From NCBI GenBank assembly GCA_000331325.2, contig CM003435.1, forward strand, positions 1,353,001-1,417,000: a stretch of DNA of 64,000 nt. Reading direction: 5' to 3'. The position numbers were made by a program, and so were the translations under genes. Below, piece after piece: positions 54,050 to 63,764 of this stretch; position 1 is the stretch's first letter; each line of letters starts with the position of its first letter. Under the pieces are notes generated by a model. The model made no database searches, was not told where the DNA came from, and worked only from the letters and a program-made list of their open reading frames with translations. The stretch comes from Crithidia fasciculata (taxonomy: Eukaryota > Euglenozoa > Kinetoplastea > Trypanosomatida > Trypanosomatidae).

Positions 54050-55690
54050 ATGAATCGAGTAGGAAGTGCTGTGGCGACGGCCTCACTCTTCCCCTCCGCC
54101 CTCTCCACGGGTTCACGCCGGGTGTCACTGCCCTACATTCTCGAGCGCATCCGCCTCAACCTGGTCTCCTTTAACGCACAGGACGTTTACCAGGTTTGCC
54201 TCATCGCCTTCAACAACGACACCATCGACTTGATGGCGGACGCCGATGTGATGCGGGGCGTCGCCGATGCTTTCCAGCGCTCCGACCAGAGCGTGTTGAC
54301 GCCCTTCCAGGTGAGCATGGTGATGGACACGCTACGCAAGGCCGGCATCACAACGTCGCCGAAAGAGGTCATGGTGCCGGAGGAGGAGGCCATTTCGCCC
54401 GAGACGCTGCTAGACGTGCTGCGAGCCATGAACGTAAATCGCGGCACCCGCGATGAGAACAAGATTAGGGCAGTGCTGAGAAAGATTCCGCCGCTGCTGG
54501 ACGACTTCAGCCCCTCGCAGCTGTCGCTGGCGTTGTCGGAGCTGAGCAAGCTGCGCTGCTCCGATGCGGACGCGATGAACAAGATAGCCAAGCGCCTCTT
54601 CCCAGTGGCTGGCGAGCTGGGGGCGTTGGAGGTGTCCTTGACCGCCATGGCGCTCGCCACGACGCGGGGAATGCCCTACGCCACCGTGCGCCGCGGTTTC
54701 CTGCTGGTCGAGGAGCGCCTGTCCGACTTCCAGGCCGAGGACTACGTGAACGTGCTCACCGGACTGCAGAGCGCTGGCCGGCAGTACAACCGAACCTTTG
54801 CGAAGCTGGTCGAGGCGGGCCTGGAGCAGGTGGAGAGCATGGATGCTGGCACGCTGACGGCCTTCCTGGTGACATTCACGCAGCTCGAGTACACGAATCG
54901 CGAGCACGTTGAGATTTACGCGGATGCTCTGATAGAGGTGTCGAACGACTTGCAGGAAAGGACGCTCGTGCAGGCTCTTGTGGCGCTGCAGCGTCTCAAC
55001 CTCCTCCACGAGGAACTCTTTAGCACGCTCGTTGCGTGCCTTCAGCGCTACGCGACCCTGCTCGCCGCGAGTCACTTGGCCCCAGTAATGGATGTCTGCA
55101 GCAGCGTCGCGCACAACACCGACAACCTCATGCGCATCCTCCTTGACCGCGCATACGAGTGCACGGCCTTCCTGCACCCGTCCGCCCTGGCGGAGATACT
55201 GGACATCGTGGCGAACTACCCGCCTGCCCGCAACCACCCGTTTGTGGAGGTGTTTGGGCGTCAGGCGCGGATGCGGGTGGAGATCTTCTCCCCTCTCGAC
55301 CTCGCTCGTGCGACGCGCGGACTCGCCTACCTGGGCTTCAAGGACCAGGAGTACTACACGCAAGCAGCCCAGAAGACGTTTATGTACGGCTTTAAAGACT
55401 GGTCCTATCTGGAGCCCATACTCATAGGCATCACCTTGACAGAAGATGTGCCCATCTCGACCGTAAAGATCTTAGCTTCCTTCACGGCACCGATGGCCAA
55501 GTCCCTGTCGCTGGCGGAGGTGGAGCGGGCAAATCGCTACCTGCTGCAGATGAAGTGCGAGGAGGAGTTCGTGTACCGCGCTCTCGCAGCCCGCGTCATG
55601 CACTTTGTGAAGGAGATCACACCCGATGTGCCGCAGGAGCTGCAGCAGCTGATGCAGCGTGGGGCGGTGAGTCGCACATCGGAAATGTAG
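54050..55690 (+). CDS. Helical-repeat protein, probably mitochondrial, second of a tandem pair
   Basis: A 546-residue all-helical repeat protein and paralogue of the gene at 51420. Shared landmarks in order are TPFQVSMVMDTL, LEYTNREHVEI, the LQ-rich helices that follow, and ANYPPARNHPFVEVF. The N-terminus (MNRVGSAVATASLF, then SRRVSLPYILERIRLNL) is basic and Ser/Ala-rich, fitting a mitochondrial import signal. It lacks the Gln/Ser loop of its neighbour and is compact, with repeats covering nearly the whole length. It resembles the ARM/HEAT-like proteins of the kinetoplastid mitochondrial RNA-binding (MRB1) and related complexes, but I cannot assign a subunit name. Tandem position suggests an old local duplication. 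Confidence 0.8.
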   Translation: MNRVGSAVATASLFPSALSTGSRRVSLPYILERIRLNLVSFNAQDVYQVCLIAFNNDTIDLMADADVMRGVADAFQRSDQSVLTPFQVSMVMDTLRKAGITTSPKEVMVPEEEAISPETLLDVLRAMNVNRGTRDENKIRAVLRKIPPLLDDFSPSQLSLALSELSKLRCSDADAMNKIAKRLFPVAGELGALEVSLTAMALATTRGMPYATVRRGFLLVEERLSDFQAEDYVNVLTGLQSAGRQYNRTFAKLVEAGLEQVESMDAGTLTAFLVTFTQLEYTNREHVEIYADALIEVSNDLQERTLVQALVALQRLNLLHEELFSTLVACLQRYATLLAASHLAPVMDVCSSVAHNTDNLMRILLDRAYECTAFLHPSALAEILDIVANYPPARNHPFVEVFGRQARMRVEIFSPLDLARATRGLAYLGFKDQEYYTQAAQKTFMYGFKDWSYLEPILIGITLTEDVPISTVKILASFTAPMAKSLSLAEVERANRYLLQMKCEEEFVYRALAARVMHFVKEITPDVPQELQQLMQRGAVSRTSEM

Positions 55691-56542
55691 GAGCAACGTT
55701 GAGAAGCCTCTCTTTTTCTTTTTCTTTCCTGTCGATCCTCTCTTTGTGTGTACGTACGTTAAAGGGTGGTGGCTGTGTTTCACTCTTGACGCTACGGTTG
55801 ACGGTTTACATTTCTCTTTGGGTCTCTCTCTTACTACTTCACAGACTGCGTGCAAAGAACGCATGCATCACTTTCTTTTTCTTCTTGCTGGCTTTGGTGT
55901 GCTCAAGTTGATGCTTTCAGGCTTGCATTCAGAATAAAAATTAAAAAGATCAAAGGTAGAAGGAAAGCAGAGCGAATGGGAGAGTAAGGTGGGCAGACTT
56001 CAATGACACAGGTATTGGCGGTGCAATGTGAACCTGTTTTTTTTTTTTTGCGGGATAAAGGCGTCTGTACAGGTTGCACAGGAAAAGCGGCGCATCTATC
56101 GTTCCTGCTTTGTCTTTGGTCTCTTCTGACAGCCACAGACCTCAGCGAAGCCACAAGGTAAGGCAGCTTCACTACCACGGTGCTTCTGGTCGTTCTCAGC
56201 TTGTGGGCGAGAGAGGGATTCGTAAACGAGCGTGCCGCATTCGTTAGATATAAGCTTTTTTCTCTTCGGTGAAAATAGACACTTCTTCTCTGCACTTTTT
56301 TTTTCCTTTCTGCATTTTCTTTCACCTTTTTTTTGATCTGCACAAGAACGAGAAGAGCTCAAGAACCACGCAGCAGCGCAAAGCACGTCGGCTCTTGGGT
56401 TGTAGTGCGACCGTGCTTCTGCAATTCCTTTTTGTTTGTACCAGTCTCCACTGCCACACACATATACACACTCACACACGATCACCCTATACACGCATAC
56501 TCACCTTTGCAATCAACTGAACTTCCTAGTGTAGTGGTCATT
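55691..56542. other. Intergenic region, no gene seen
   Basis: Spacer of 852 bases with several TC tracts, a T-run near 56037-56049 and another near 56298-56334, and a CACA-rich stretch near 56455-56480. The frame upstream of the DUF1749 start stays open to 56333 but reads leader-like sequence. Confidence 0.6.
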
Positions 56543-57496
56543 ATGGAGGGCCGCCTAATCACGCTACCACGCGATGGTGTGCGTCGCACGTCGCTCTTCA
56601 TCGCCGGCGCGGCGCAGCGCTGCATTTTGGTGGTGGGCTCCCAGATGGACGCCTTCTTCGCCACGCCCTACGCACAGGATCTCGCCACCGGCCTGCAGGG
56701 AGCGTGGGCCGTTGCACAGGTGGAGCTGGGCAGCTGCCGCGTTGGCTTCAACGCCCCCGACCACGAGTCCGACGCCGACGACGTGAACGCCGCCCTTGCC
56801 GCCCTCACCACAGACTGTAAAATGACGGAGGTGGTGCTGTACGGCAGCGGCACGGGGGTGCAGGTGGCGCTGGAGGTCTTGGCGTCGGGCTCGCACGCCG
56901 AGGTTGTCTCACGCGTCGTGCTGCATGGCGGTGTTGTTCCCCCGACCGAAAACAAGTACTTTGTCCCCGGTGCTGCCGAGCAGCGTGCGGCGCGTGTGCG
57001 TGCATTGCTGGACGAAGGGAAAGGAGAGGAGATGAGTGCAATGAAGGACGTGTACGACATCCCGGTGACGCCGGCACGCCTGCGACACTCCGCCACGCTC
57101 ACCGTGCAAGAGGCGTTGTGGCAGCCGGCGCTGGCGCAGAGTGAGAAGGCGTGCAAGGCTGCGCTGCGATGCATTGCCGTCCCCGCCCTCATTCTCCTGT
57201 CCACCGATGTAGCATACAAGGCGCGTGCAGAGGCGGCACTGCCAACGGTGCGCCTCGCCGCTTTCAAGGCAATTGGCCTCTCTGGCGAAGACGTGCAGGT
57301 GGAGCTGCTGCCCAACACGATCGACGAGCACCGCCGAATGTTGAAAGGCGGTGGGCTGCTGGTGGTGAGCGCGGTGCAGGAGTTCTTGGCGCGTGCTGAT
57401 GTACGGCGGGAACAGCGCCGTGTCGCGGCGGAGGCGGAGGCGGTGGAGGCAGAGCGGCGGCGGCGCATCGAGCTGGCCAAGGCGATGTACGCATAG
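56543..57496 (+). CDS. DUF1749-family alpha/beta hydrolase, nucleophile apparently lost
   Basis: A 317-residue alpha/beta hydrolase fold of the DUF1749 type (fungal and plant relatives of unknown or siderophore-esterase-like activity). It follows the family plan: IAGAAQRCILVVGSQMDAFFATPYAQDL where relatives have their first strand and PY-x-x-L, then WAVAQVELGSC, then the nucleophile elbow. Relatives read GHSTGxQ, but this protein reads GSGTGVQ at residues 101-107, putting Gly103 where the catalytic Ser should be. A candidate acid (ILLSTDV) and His263 remain. The last 35 residues form a charged Arg/Glu/Ala helix. It may be a non-catalytic relative, unless Ser102 serves. ATG 56543 is the first credible start: it begins the conserved region and follows leader-like sequence. 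Confidence 0.72.
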   Translation: MEGRLITLPRDGVRRTSLFIAGAAQRCILVVGSQMDAFFATPYAQDLATGLQGAWAVAQVELGSCRVGFNAPDHESDADDVNAALAALTTDCKMTEVVLYGSGTGVQVALEVLASGSHAEVVSRVVLHGGVVPPTENKYFVPGAAEQRAARVRALLDEGKGEEMSAMKDVYDIPVTPARLRHSATLTVQEALWQPALAQSEKACKAALRCIAVPALILLSTDVAYKARAEAALPTVRLAAFKAIGLSGEDVQVELLPNTIDEHRRMLKGGGLLVVSAVQEFLARADVRREQRRVAAEAEAVEAERRRRIELAKAMYA

Positions 57497-58295
57497 CCTG
57501 TTTTCTCTCTCTCGCTCTCTCTCTCTCGAATTCTAAATACGCTGGGATCGACAAACTTGATCCTCTCCTCCTTCCACTATTTTTGCAGTGCGCTTTTCAG
57601 ATGTGGAGTAGCTTCATGGGATCGCTGCTGTGAGTTGCAGAATGACACGACCGCAGCTGCCGTCAGATCTCTTTTTTCTTTCCTTTTACCTTTTCACCTC
57701 CTTGACGATGTATCAGAATACGTGCCGACTATCCGCCTCTTTACCTTCTCTTTTTCTTTTGGAACACTGCAGCGCGACGTTCGCTGGCACCGCAAAAATA
57801 AAATTTAAAAATTAACATACAATGGAAGAATTGCGATGAGTGGAACGTTGTCCAGTGTTGCAAAGCCAACTTTCTGAGTGAACTGCGTCACTTCGCTACG
57901 AAATGTGATGCAGGCGCGGCAAAAGCGGTGTCGACCTCGTCTATCTTCTCGTATCGGCTGTCCCGTCTTGTTGCGGTGCTTCGACTTTGAATCCTGTTAC
58001 CTGAAATGCTCAGCTCTTTCCTGTCCATTCGCATTTTATGCACAGTTAGATCACTTTCTTCTAATATCTCACGTCTTTTTTTCTGCTTAGTGCCGGCATT
58101 TCAGGAAGCTGTGCGATACGAGCTGCAGCCAGTAACGTGGCGCTTTTCTTTTTTTCCTTTCTGTCTTTCCTTACTGGCCCACGACGAAAGCCATAGAGAC
58201 CCAACCCACTGCCTCTTTTCTTTTTAACAATAGAACGTAGCCAACAAACTCATAAGTAAGAACAAGACATAGAATTTTCCACCCTCAAAGCGTCG
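57497..58295. other. Intergenic region, no gene seen
   Basis: Spacer of 799 bases with CT microsatellites just after the previous stop (57504-57527). A T-rich tract ends in AG at 58089-58090 and another lies near 58144-58232; either could direct leader addition for the next gene. No coding frame is believable. Confidence 0.62.
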
Positions 58296-61133
58296 ATGTT
58301 CTCCGAGTCGGACGAGGAGGAGCCCTACACGGTGCACAGGGTGAAAGACACCGCCAGCGCCGCTCCAGCAGTCGAGGTGTCGCCACAGCACCCAGCGATG
58401 GAGGAGACAAAGGAGGAGGAGCAAGCCGCTGCTGACGGCGTATCACCGCTGGCTCGGTACTACCGCCTCGGCACGGAGCAGCGCCACGCCTTTGATGAGC
58501 ACATGCGTCGCCTGCGCAGCGAGACCCAAAAGTCAGAGCGGGAGCGCGAGTTCCGTCAGCAGCACCCCTTCCACCCTGTGCGCCACAACACCACCGCGGG
58601 AGACGCGGAGAGGCCCAAAGCACAACGCACCGAGGAAACCACCGCAGCATCGCTCACTACACCGTCGCCGGTGCGTCCGGTGTTCGACCGGCTCGCAGCG
58701 CAGGCGGTGCAGCTGGAACTGCGTCGTCGCCACCGCGAGGAGCAGAAGCGCCGTGCCGAGGCCGCTGCCCTGCGTGACGCCTTCCAGCCAGAGATCAACC
58801 ACCGCCCGCCGATGCACGCCGACCCGCTACACCCGGCAGACGACATCCCCGTCGAGGAGCGACTCCTGCACTACGGCGAGACCGTCGCCCGAGAGCGGCA
58901 GCGACGGCAGGAGAAGAAGGCGTATGAGGAGCGGGCAGCGTTGGCGGCGGCGCAGGCGGCGGTGGTCGGCAGCACCGCAGGACAACCCATCGACTCGGTG
59001 GAGCGGCGACGGCTGCGCATGGCCTTTGAGGAGCGAAACGAGCGCTTCGTCGAGGCCCGCGCGCAGCACCGTCGACAGGCGGAGGCGGAGGCCGCAGAGG
59101 CGCACTCGTTTCAGCCGCAAATCTCCGCCACTTCAGCTGCCCTCGACGAGGCGCGACGAAGGGAAACGGAAGAGGTGCGGAGGGCAGAGCTGCAGGCTCT
59201 ACTGCGGCACAACCGCTCTTTTGGTGACGCCTCTCTCTCTGTCGACGTGCAGAACACGAGCGGGGGCCGTGAGGTAAGCCGCCGCAGCGATGCCCTCTAC
59301 GCCCAGGCCGTCGCGCGGCAGCGTCAGCAGACGGAGGTACGAGGTCGCGTGGGGGAGAGCAACAGCAGTGACGTCGTCGCCACTACGACTACCTCTGCTG
59401 GTGCAGCAGCCGCAGCACACACGCACCAGCCGGTGACCAACCCAAACTCTGCAAGGTGGATTGCCAGCGGTGCGCACCGCCACTTCTTTGAGCAGAATTT
59501 TGTGCAACGCCAGGCGCTCTACGAGCGGGTGAGGGAGGAGGAGGCGAGTCTCAAGGCCGCCGCACAGCACAGCGAAGGTGCGCCGTCGACAAACGCAGTG
59601 AAGGAAAGCGGAGAAAGCGCGCCGAGCCCGCGGAAGGCGGTGACGACGAAGGAGCTCAACGAGCGCCTCTACTACGGTGCGCGCAAGGCAGGCGAGGTGG
59701 CGGAGCGGCGTCGTGCGGAATCGCTGAACGCTCGTGACTGTCCGTTCCGCCCTGCCCTTGCACCCGGCACCAACTCTGTGTTGCAGCGCATGAAATACGC
59801 TCGTGATCGCGACGTGGTGCGGCGGCTGACGGCGACGGCAAAGTCGGATAGCGCGCGCCGCACGGCAACGCTCAACCCAGAAAAGGAGGGTCTCTATGCA
59901 GCCTCGCCATCGAGTCGACGGACGCGCAGCGTTACCACATCTCTCACAAATGGCGGCCGCCGAGCTGATTCTGCCTCGAGCTCTGCACCTTCCACCACCA
60001 CGGGGGAAAGAGTGCTAGAAGAAGCGACAGCCTCGTCACCAGCACCTGCTGCCTCTCCCTCACCGCGGCGTCGCGTTGTCGTCTCACGTGATCAGGTTGA
60101 ACACTTTTATCAGCGCCAGCTGACCTTCCTGCAGGAGCGGCAGGATCTCATCCAGGAGCGGAGAGAGGGCGAGGCGGTCCAGGAGCTGGTGGAGTGCACC
60201 TTCCGCCCACGCACCAACGCAGAGCCGGCAAGCAAGCCTGCCAGCGCAGGAGTCGAAGATGCCCCGTCGGTGAGTCACGTTACGGGTGTCTCGGGCTTCC
60301 TGGAGCGGCAGAAGCTGGCACGCCAGCGGAAAGCCGAGCACGACGAGCTGGTACGCACGATGGGGCTGCCGCGAACCAAGGCTGGTGGCAGCAGCAGCGC
60401 GCGCCTCACAGCTGGCCCGACGCTGCTCAGCCCCTTCACGCTGCAAACCTCACAGCGGCGCCGCAGGAGCTCCTGTTCCACCGCTGGTGCACCGCAGGAA
60501 GAGGAAGGGACGGCGGGGGCGAAGGCGACGCCGGTGTGGCGGGCGGCGCTGACCTCGTCGGAGCGGGCCCTGTACGACGCTCTTGCTGAGACACAGCAAT
60601 ACCCCGCAGTAGCCATCGGGCCGCTCCTGCCGCTGCCGGGCTACACGCACTCGACTGGCGACGAAACAGCCGGTGAAGAGGACGCCGTGTATTTTGACGA
60701 CATGGACGCCTACGCTGCTGACTGGGCGAGCGGTGCGGTGGAAGAGGATGCAGCGATGCCTCGGCCGTCGACGAGACAGGTGCGACCCACGCGTCGCGGG
60801 GAGGCGGCGGAAGGTCATGCGGACAAGGTCTCTCTCTTCTCCTCGCTCTCACCTAACACGTTCACCGGACGCAGCCTTTCGTCGCGGTCACCGAACATTC
60901 GGGGACTGGAAAAGGACGTGAGAGGCGGGCAGCTTCACGGCGCCAACCCCTCTGCGCTCAAGAAAATGGCGGCGGCGGCCGAGCTTACCGCCAGTGCGCA
61001 GCGGCGAAGGGAGAGCCGCAGGGTGTCGTTCCTCGTCGACGGCGCGACTCCTCCGCCGCGGGTGAATCGTCAACCAAAAGGCAACGCTACGACCGTTCCT
61101 CGTGCTGATCTGATGCGTCAGTTCACCCACTGA
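58296..61133 (+). CDS. Charged protein with repeated F-x-P-x motifs, likely cytoskeletal
   Basis: A 945-residue hydrophilic protein without membrane segments or enzyme motifs. Long Arg/Glu/Gln/Ala-rich helices alternate with short motifs of the form F-x-P: FHPVR (58569), FQPEI (58782), FQPQI (59109), FRPAL (59745) and FRPRT (60201). Several are preceded by an aromatic heptad start such as ALYAQ, RLYYG or HFYQR and an Arg/Glu-rich helix of 25-40 residues. Proteins with this F-x-P-x-I / L-Y pattern are frequent in flagellated protists and many localise to the cytoskeleton or flagellum; I infer the same here. The N-terminus is acidic (SESDEEEP) and the last 200 residues are Ser/Arg-rich and disordered. 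ATG 58296 is unambiguous. No specific name assigned. Confidence 0.72.
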   Translation: MFSESDEEEPYTVHRVKDTASAAPAVEVSPQHPAMEETKEEEQAAADGVSPLARYYRLGTEQRHAFDEHMRRLRSETQKSEREREFRQQHPFHPVRHNTTAGDAERPKAQRTEETTAASLTTPSPVRPVFDRLAAQAVQLELRRRHREEQKRRAEAAALRDAFQPEINHRPPMHADPLHPADDIPVEERLLHYGETVARERQRRQEKKAYEERAALAAAQAAVVGSTAGQPIDSVERRRLRMAFEERNERFVEARAQHRRQAEAEAAEAHSFQPQISATSAALDEARRRETEEVRRAELQALLRHNRSFGDASLSVDVQNTSGGREVSRRSDALYAQAVARQRQQTEVRGRVGESNSSDVVATTTTSAGAAAAAHTHQPVTNPNSARWIASGAHRHFFEQNFVQRQALYERVREEEASLKAAAQHSEGAPSTNAVKESGESAPSPRKAVTTKELNERLYYGARKAGEVAERRRAESLNARDCPFRPALAPGTNSVLQRMKYARDRDVVRRLTATAKSDSARRTATLNPEKEGLYAASPSSRRTRSVTTSLTNGGRRADSASSSAPSTTTGERVLEEATASSPAPAASPSPRRRVVVSRDQVEHFYQRQLTFLQERQDLIQERREGEAVQELVECTFRPRTNAEPASKPASAGVEDAPSVSHVTGVSGFLERQKLARQRKAEHDELVRTMGLPRTKAGGSSSARLTAGPTLLSPFTLQTSQRRRRSSCSTAGAPQEEEGTAGAKATPVWRAALTSSERALYDALAETQQYPAVAIGPLLPLPGYTHSTGDETAGEEDAVYFDDMDAYAADWASGAVEEDAAMPRPSTRQVRPTRRGEAAEGHADKVSLFSSLSPNTFTGRSLSSRSPNIRGLEKDVRGGQLHGANPSALKKMAAAAELTASAQRRRESRRVSFLVDGATPPPRVNRQPKGNATTVPRADLMRQFTH

Positions 61134-61728
61134 TCGGTGTGGAGGATGCGCGCAGCGGATGTTTCTCGCAAATACTTTCTTTTATTTCCTTTTGCTCAGT
61201 TGCGACCTTCATAGAACAGCACGTTGTTGCCGGTGAGAGAGAACGAAAAAAACAAAAAAAAAAAGAGATCAAATAGCGCGTTCAAAGCGGCATCGTCTAC
61301 GTCTTTGTGACCTCTTATTTGCCATTGGCTACTCCCTTTCCGTGAAAGTGGACAGCTATCATACAAGGAAATATATCAAATACGCTTATTTTTTGATGTG
61401 TAGCCGCTCTCTCTCTCTCTCTCTCTCTCTTTTTCCTTCCATCATCATCACCTTCACAGGCAACCATTGACGCAACGCGCTCGGTGCGGATTGCAACAGA
61501 GCACGTGAGCAACAGCACAGAATTGGTCTCACGTACCACACCGCATAGAGGACTAAGTCATCATACATATTTGCAGATTACCAGCAGTGCGACACACACG
61601 CACACAGACACTTCCATTGACACACTGGCGTCCCACAACATAGAAGAGGCTCTTGTACTGTCGCCGCGCAACAAACCGCAGCATTAGCACACACAGAAAG
61701 GAAAGAATATATAGAAGAGCGCGTTGTA
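61134..61728. other. Intergenic region, no gene seen
   Basis: Spacer of 595 bases with a (CT)12 microsatellite, an A-rich run near 61245-61264 and AC repeats near 61590-61600. AG sites after the CT/T tract (for example near 61459) could accept the leader. Confidence 0.6.
61407..61430. repeat. CT dinucleotide microsatellite
   Basis: Twelve CT units followed by T-rich sequence. It may double as the pyrimidine tract for trans-splicing of the methyltransferase gene. Confidence 0.9.
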
Positions 61729-63162
61729 ATGGTACGTAGCGTAGAGATGCGCAAGCGCCGCTCGACCAAGTCAGAGCACGACCCACGTTGCCAACGCAAG
61801 ATTAGCGATGCGTCGATTATTCGCGGTGTCGAAGTTGAGGTCGACCGTACGCTGCCCTTCTGGCGATGCTACACCGACCTCCGTCTCGAGACACGTCACC
61901 GCCCTGAGGTGCTGCGCAGAGATGCGGAGCTGCTCTGCCGCATCCCCTGTAAAGTGTTCAAGCAGGTGGACGTGGTGTGGGCTCGCACGCAGGTGCAGCT
62001 GAAAAGTTGTGGATCGGCAAACGCAGAGGAAACGAAGGCGAAGAGAAGGAAAGTGGAGGAGGCAACTACAAAACGACGCGTCTCACCTTCCAGTTTCGCG
62101 TTCACCACTGATACTCACGGCGAAGATGACGATACGGTGCTCTATACCATCGACACCCTCCACTTTGTGCACACCGACGCCTTCAAGAGAGGCCCAGGAT
62201 GGGAGCGCAGCTTTCACGTGCAGTCCGTCGTGCTGCGCGACGCCCCCGAAGTGCTGCAGTGCGTGGCCGGTGCAATGGTGTCCTTCGCCTTTATTGTCTT
62301 CACCTCTCTGCGCTTGGTGCACGCCTGTGCGACGCGACACTGCAAGCTGAACAACGTCATCAAAGAACTGGCGCCGCTTTTACACGCAGCGCAGCCAGCC
62401 TTGCAGGTGGACACACCGCAACAGAAACGAGCGTGCTGTGCTGGTGCAGTGGCGCAGAGCAGCAGTGTAGACTCTTTGCCATCTACCGAGGAGCAGACTC
62501 GCGTAGGGGAGCAACTGCGGCTGTGGTGCCCGCCGCCGACGTCGCGTGTCTTGGTGCTGGGCATGGGCGGCAACAGCATGGCGCTTGCCCTCCGCGCCAT
62601 TCTCGGCCCCGGTGCCGTGATCGAGGTTGTTGAGGTGGAGCCGTCAGTGGTGGCGGCGTGTGTGTGCGTCGGGACGTTGCGCGAGGACGACACAAACATG
62701 ACGGTGCACCTCAAAGACGTTGACGCGTGCCTCTCAACGTTGCCAGACGGCGTATATGACTTCATCTTTATGGACATCTTCGAGCCGATGGGGGCGACGA
62801 TGAAGAACCTGCATCCGTGGGTGTCCACGGCGCGTGAGAAGCTGACGGCCGGTGGGCTGCTGGTACTGAACGAGCATCAGCTGCCTTCTGCGGAGGGTTT
62901 GGCCCCGTATGTGCAGCTGTTCGGGGAGGGCAACGTGCAGGCGGTGAACTTGCGGGGCTGGAAGGAAAGCGTCGTCGTGTGCGTCGCGCCGGGAGACGCG
63001 GTGACGGACGGCAGCGGGCTGGAGATCTGCAAGCAGCACGCCGATGCGACCTTCAACATCTACGAAGCGCTTCTTCCAGGCTGGCTGCCGCACTTTTCGT
63101 GGCTGCAGAGTGTGCAAACCCGCACGCACGAAAAGAAGCGCTGCCGGATCTGGGCCTCCTGA
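61729..63162 (+). CDS. Spermidine-synthase-fold / METTL13-like methyltransferase
   Basis: A 477-residue protein whose C-terminal half is a Rossmann-fold SAM-dependent methyltransferase of the spermidine-synthase/METTL13 C-domain type. Motif I is VLVLGMGGNSMALAL (G278-x-G280-G281). The acidic residue after strand 2 is in VIEVVEVEPS (Glu302 or Glu304). The strand-4 motif is DFIFMDIFEP, typical of this group, and LTAGGLLVLNEHQ follows. The N-terminal 130 residues are basic and contain a KAKRRKVEE stretch that could act as a nuclear signal. A hydrophobic segment near residues 182-200 (GAMVSFAFIVFTSL) may be buried rather than membrane-spanning. METTL13 methylates eEF1A; the substrate here is unknown. 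The polyamine-binding Asp pair of true spermidine synthases is not apparent. Confidence 0.78.
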   Translation: MVRSVEMRKRRSTKSEHDPRCQRKISDASIIRGVEVEVDRTLPFWRCYTDLRLETRHRPEVLRRDAELLCRIPCKVFKQVDVVWARTQVQLKSCGSANAEETKAKRRKVEEATTKRRVSPSSFAFTTDTHGEDDDTVLYTIDTLHFVHTDAFKRGPGWERSFHVQSVVLRDAPEVLQCVAGAMVSFAFIVFTSLRLVHACATRHCKLNNVIKELAPLLHAAQPALQVDTPQQKRACCAGAVAQSSSVDSLPSTEEQTRVGEQLRLWCPPPTSRVLVLGMGGNSMALALRAILGPGAVIEVVEVEPSVVAACVCVGTLREDDTNMTVHLKDVDACLSTLPDGVYDFIFMDIFEPMGATMKNLHPWVSTAREKLTAGGLLVLNEHQLPSAEGLAPYVQLFGEGNVQAVNLRGWKESVVVCVAPGDAVTDGSGLEICKQHADATFNIYEALLPGWLPHFSWLQSVQTRTHEKKRCRIWAS

Positions 63163-63764
63163 GCACAGATGGCACCAGGAGAGAGAGGGATAGAGAGTCG
63201 AGGTGACAGTAGCGAAGGGTTGATGTTTCAGAGTTTTTAATTCTTGGCGACGAAGGGCAGGTGACGACAACCACTGCCTTTCGCTTGCATATGTTGGTTG
63301 CGGCATTGCTTTATGCTTACATCGCTTCGCGTAAAATGTTGACTTTTGTCGTGGCACTCAACCCACATAAGCTGTCCTTTTTTTGTTGTTGTTGTAGAGT
63401 ACCGTTGTGAAAGCGGTGCTTCCGCTTTGTGAAGTGCGTGCGCATTGCGTTACCGAGCAGTCATGTATGAATGGCCAAATACTTCAGGTCTTGCTTGTGT
63501 GCTCTTCGCTCCCTCAGCGCTTGTAAAGCAATTCTCATTTCTTCCTCTTCGTCTCTCTTCACCCTAATTTCTTTGCCTTTGCTGCAACCTCAGCATTCAA
63601 AACAGCACACAATCTGTTGGTGCTTTGTGGCAGCATAAAAGAAAAAACACGAAACTGGCGTGCAAGTGGACGGTTCGTGGGGTCGCTATTGCTTTTTTGT
63701 CTTCCTCTCTTCCTGACATCTTCCTAGCTCACCTTTAGCTGCCGCGGTGCGAGAGAAAGAAGTG
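63163..63764. other. Intergenic region, no gene seen
   Basis: Spacer of 602 bases with a TTG run near 63384-63397. A TC-rich tract (about 63689-63725) ends in AG at 63726-63727, with another AG at 63737-63738, placing the leader about 26-37 bases before the PPR gene. Confidence 0.62.
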
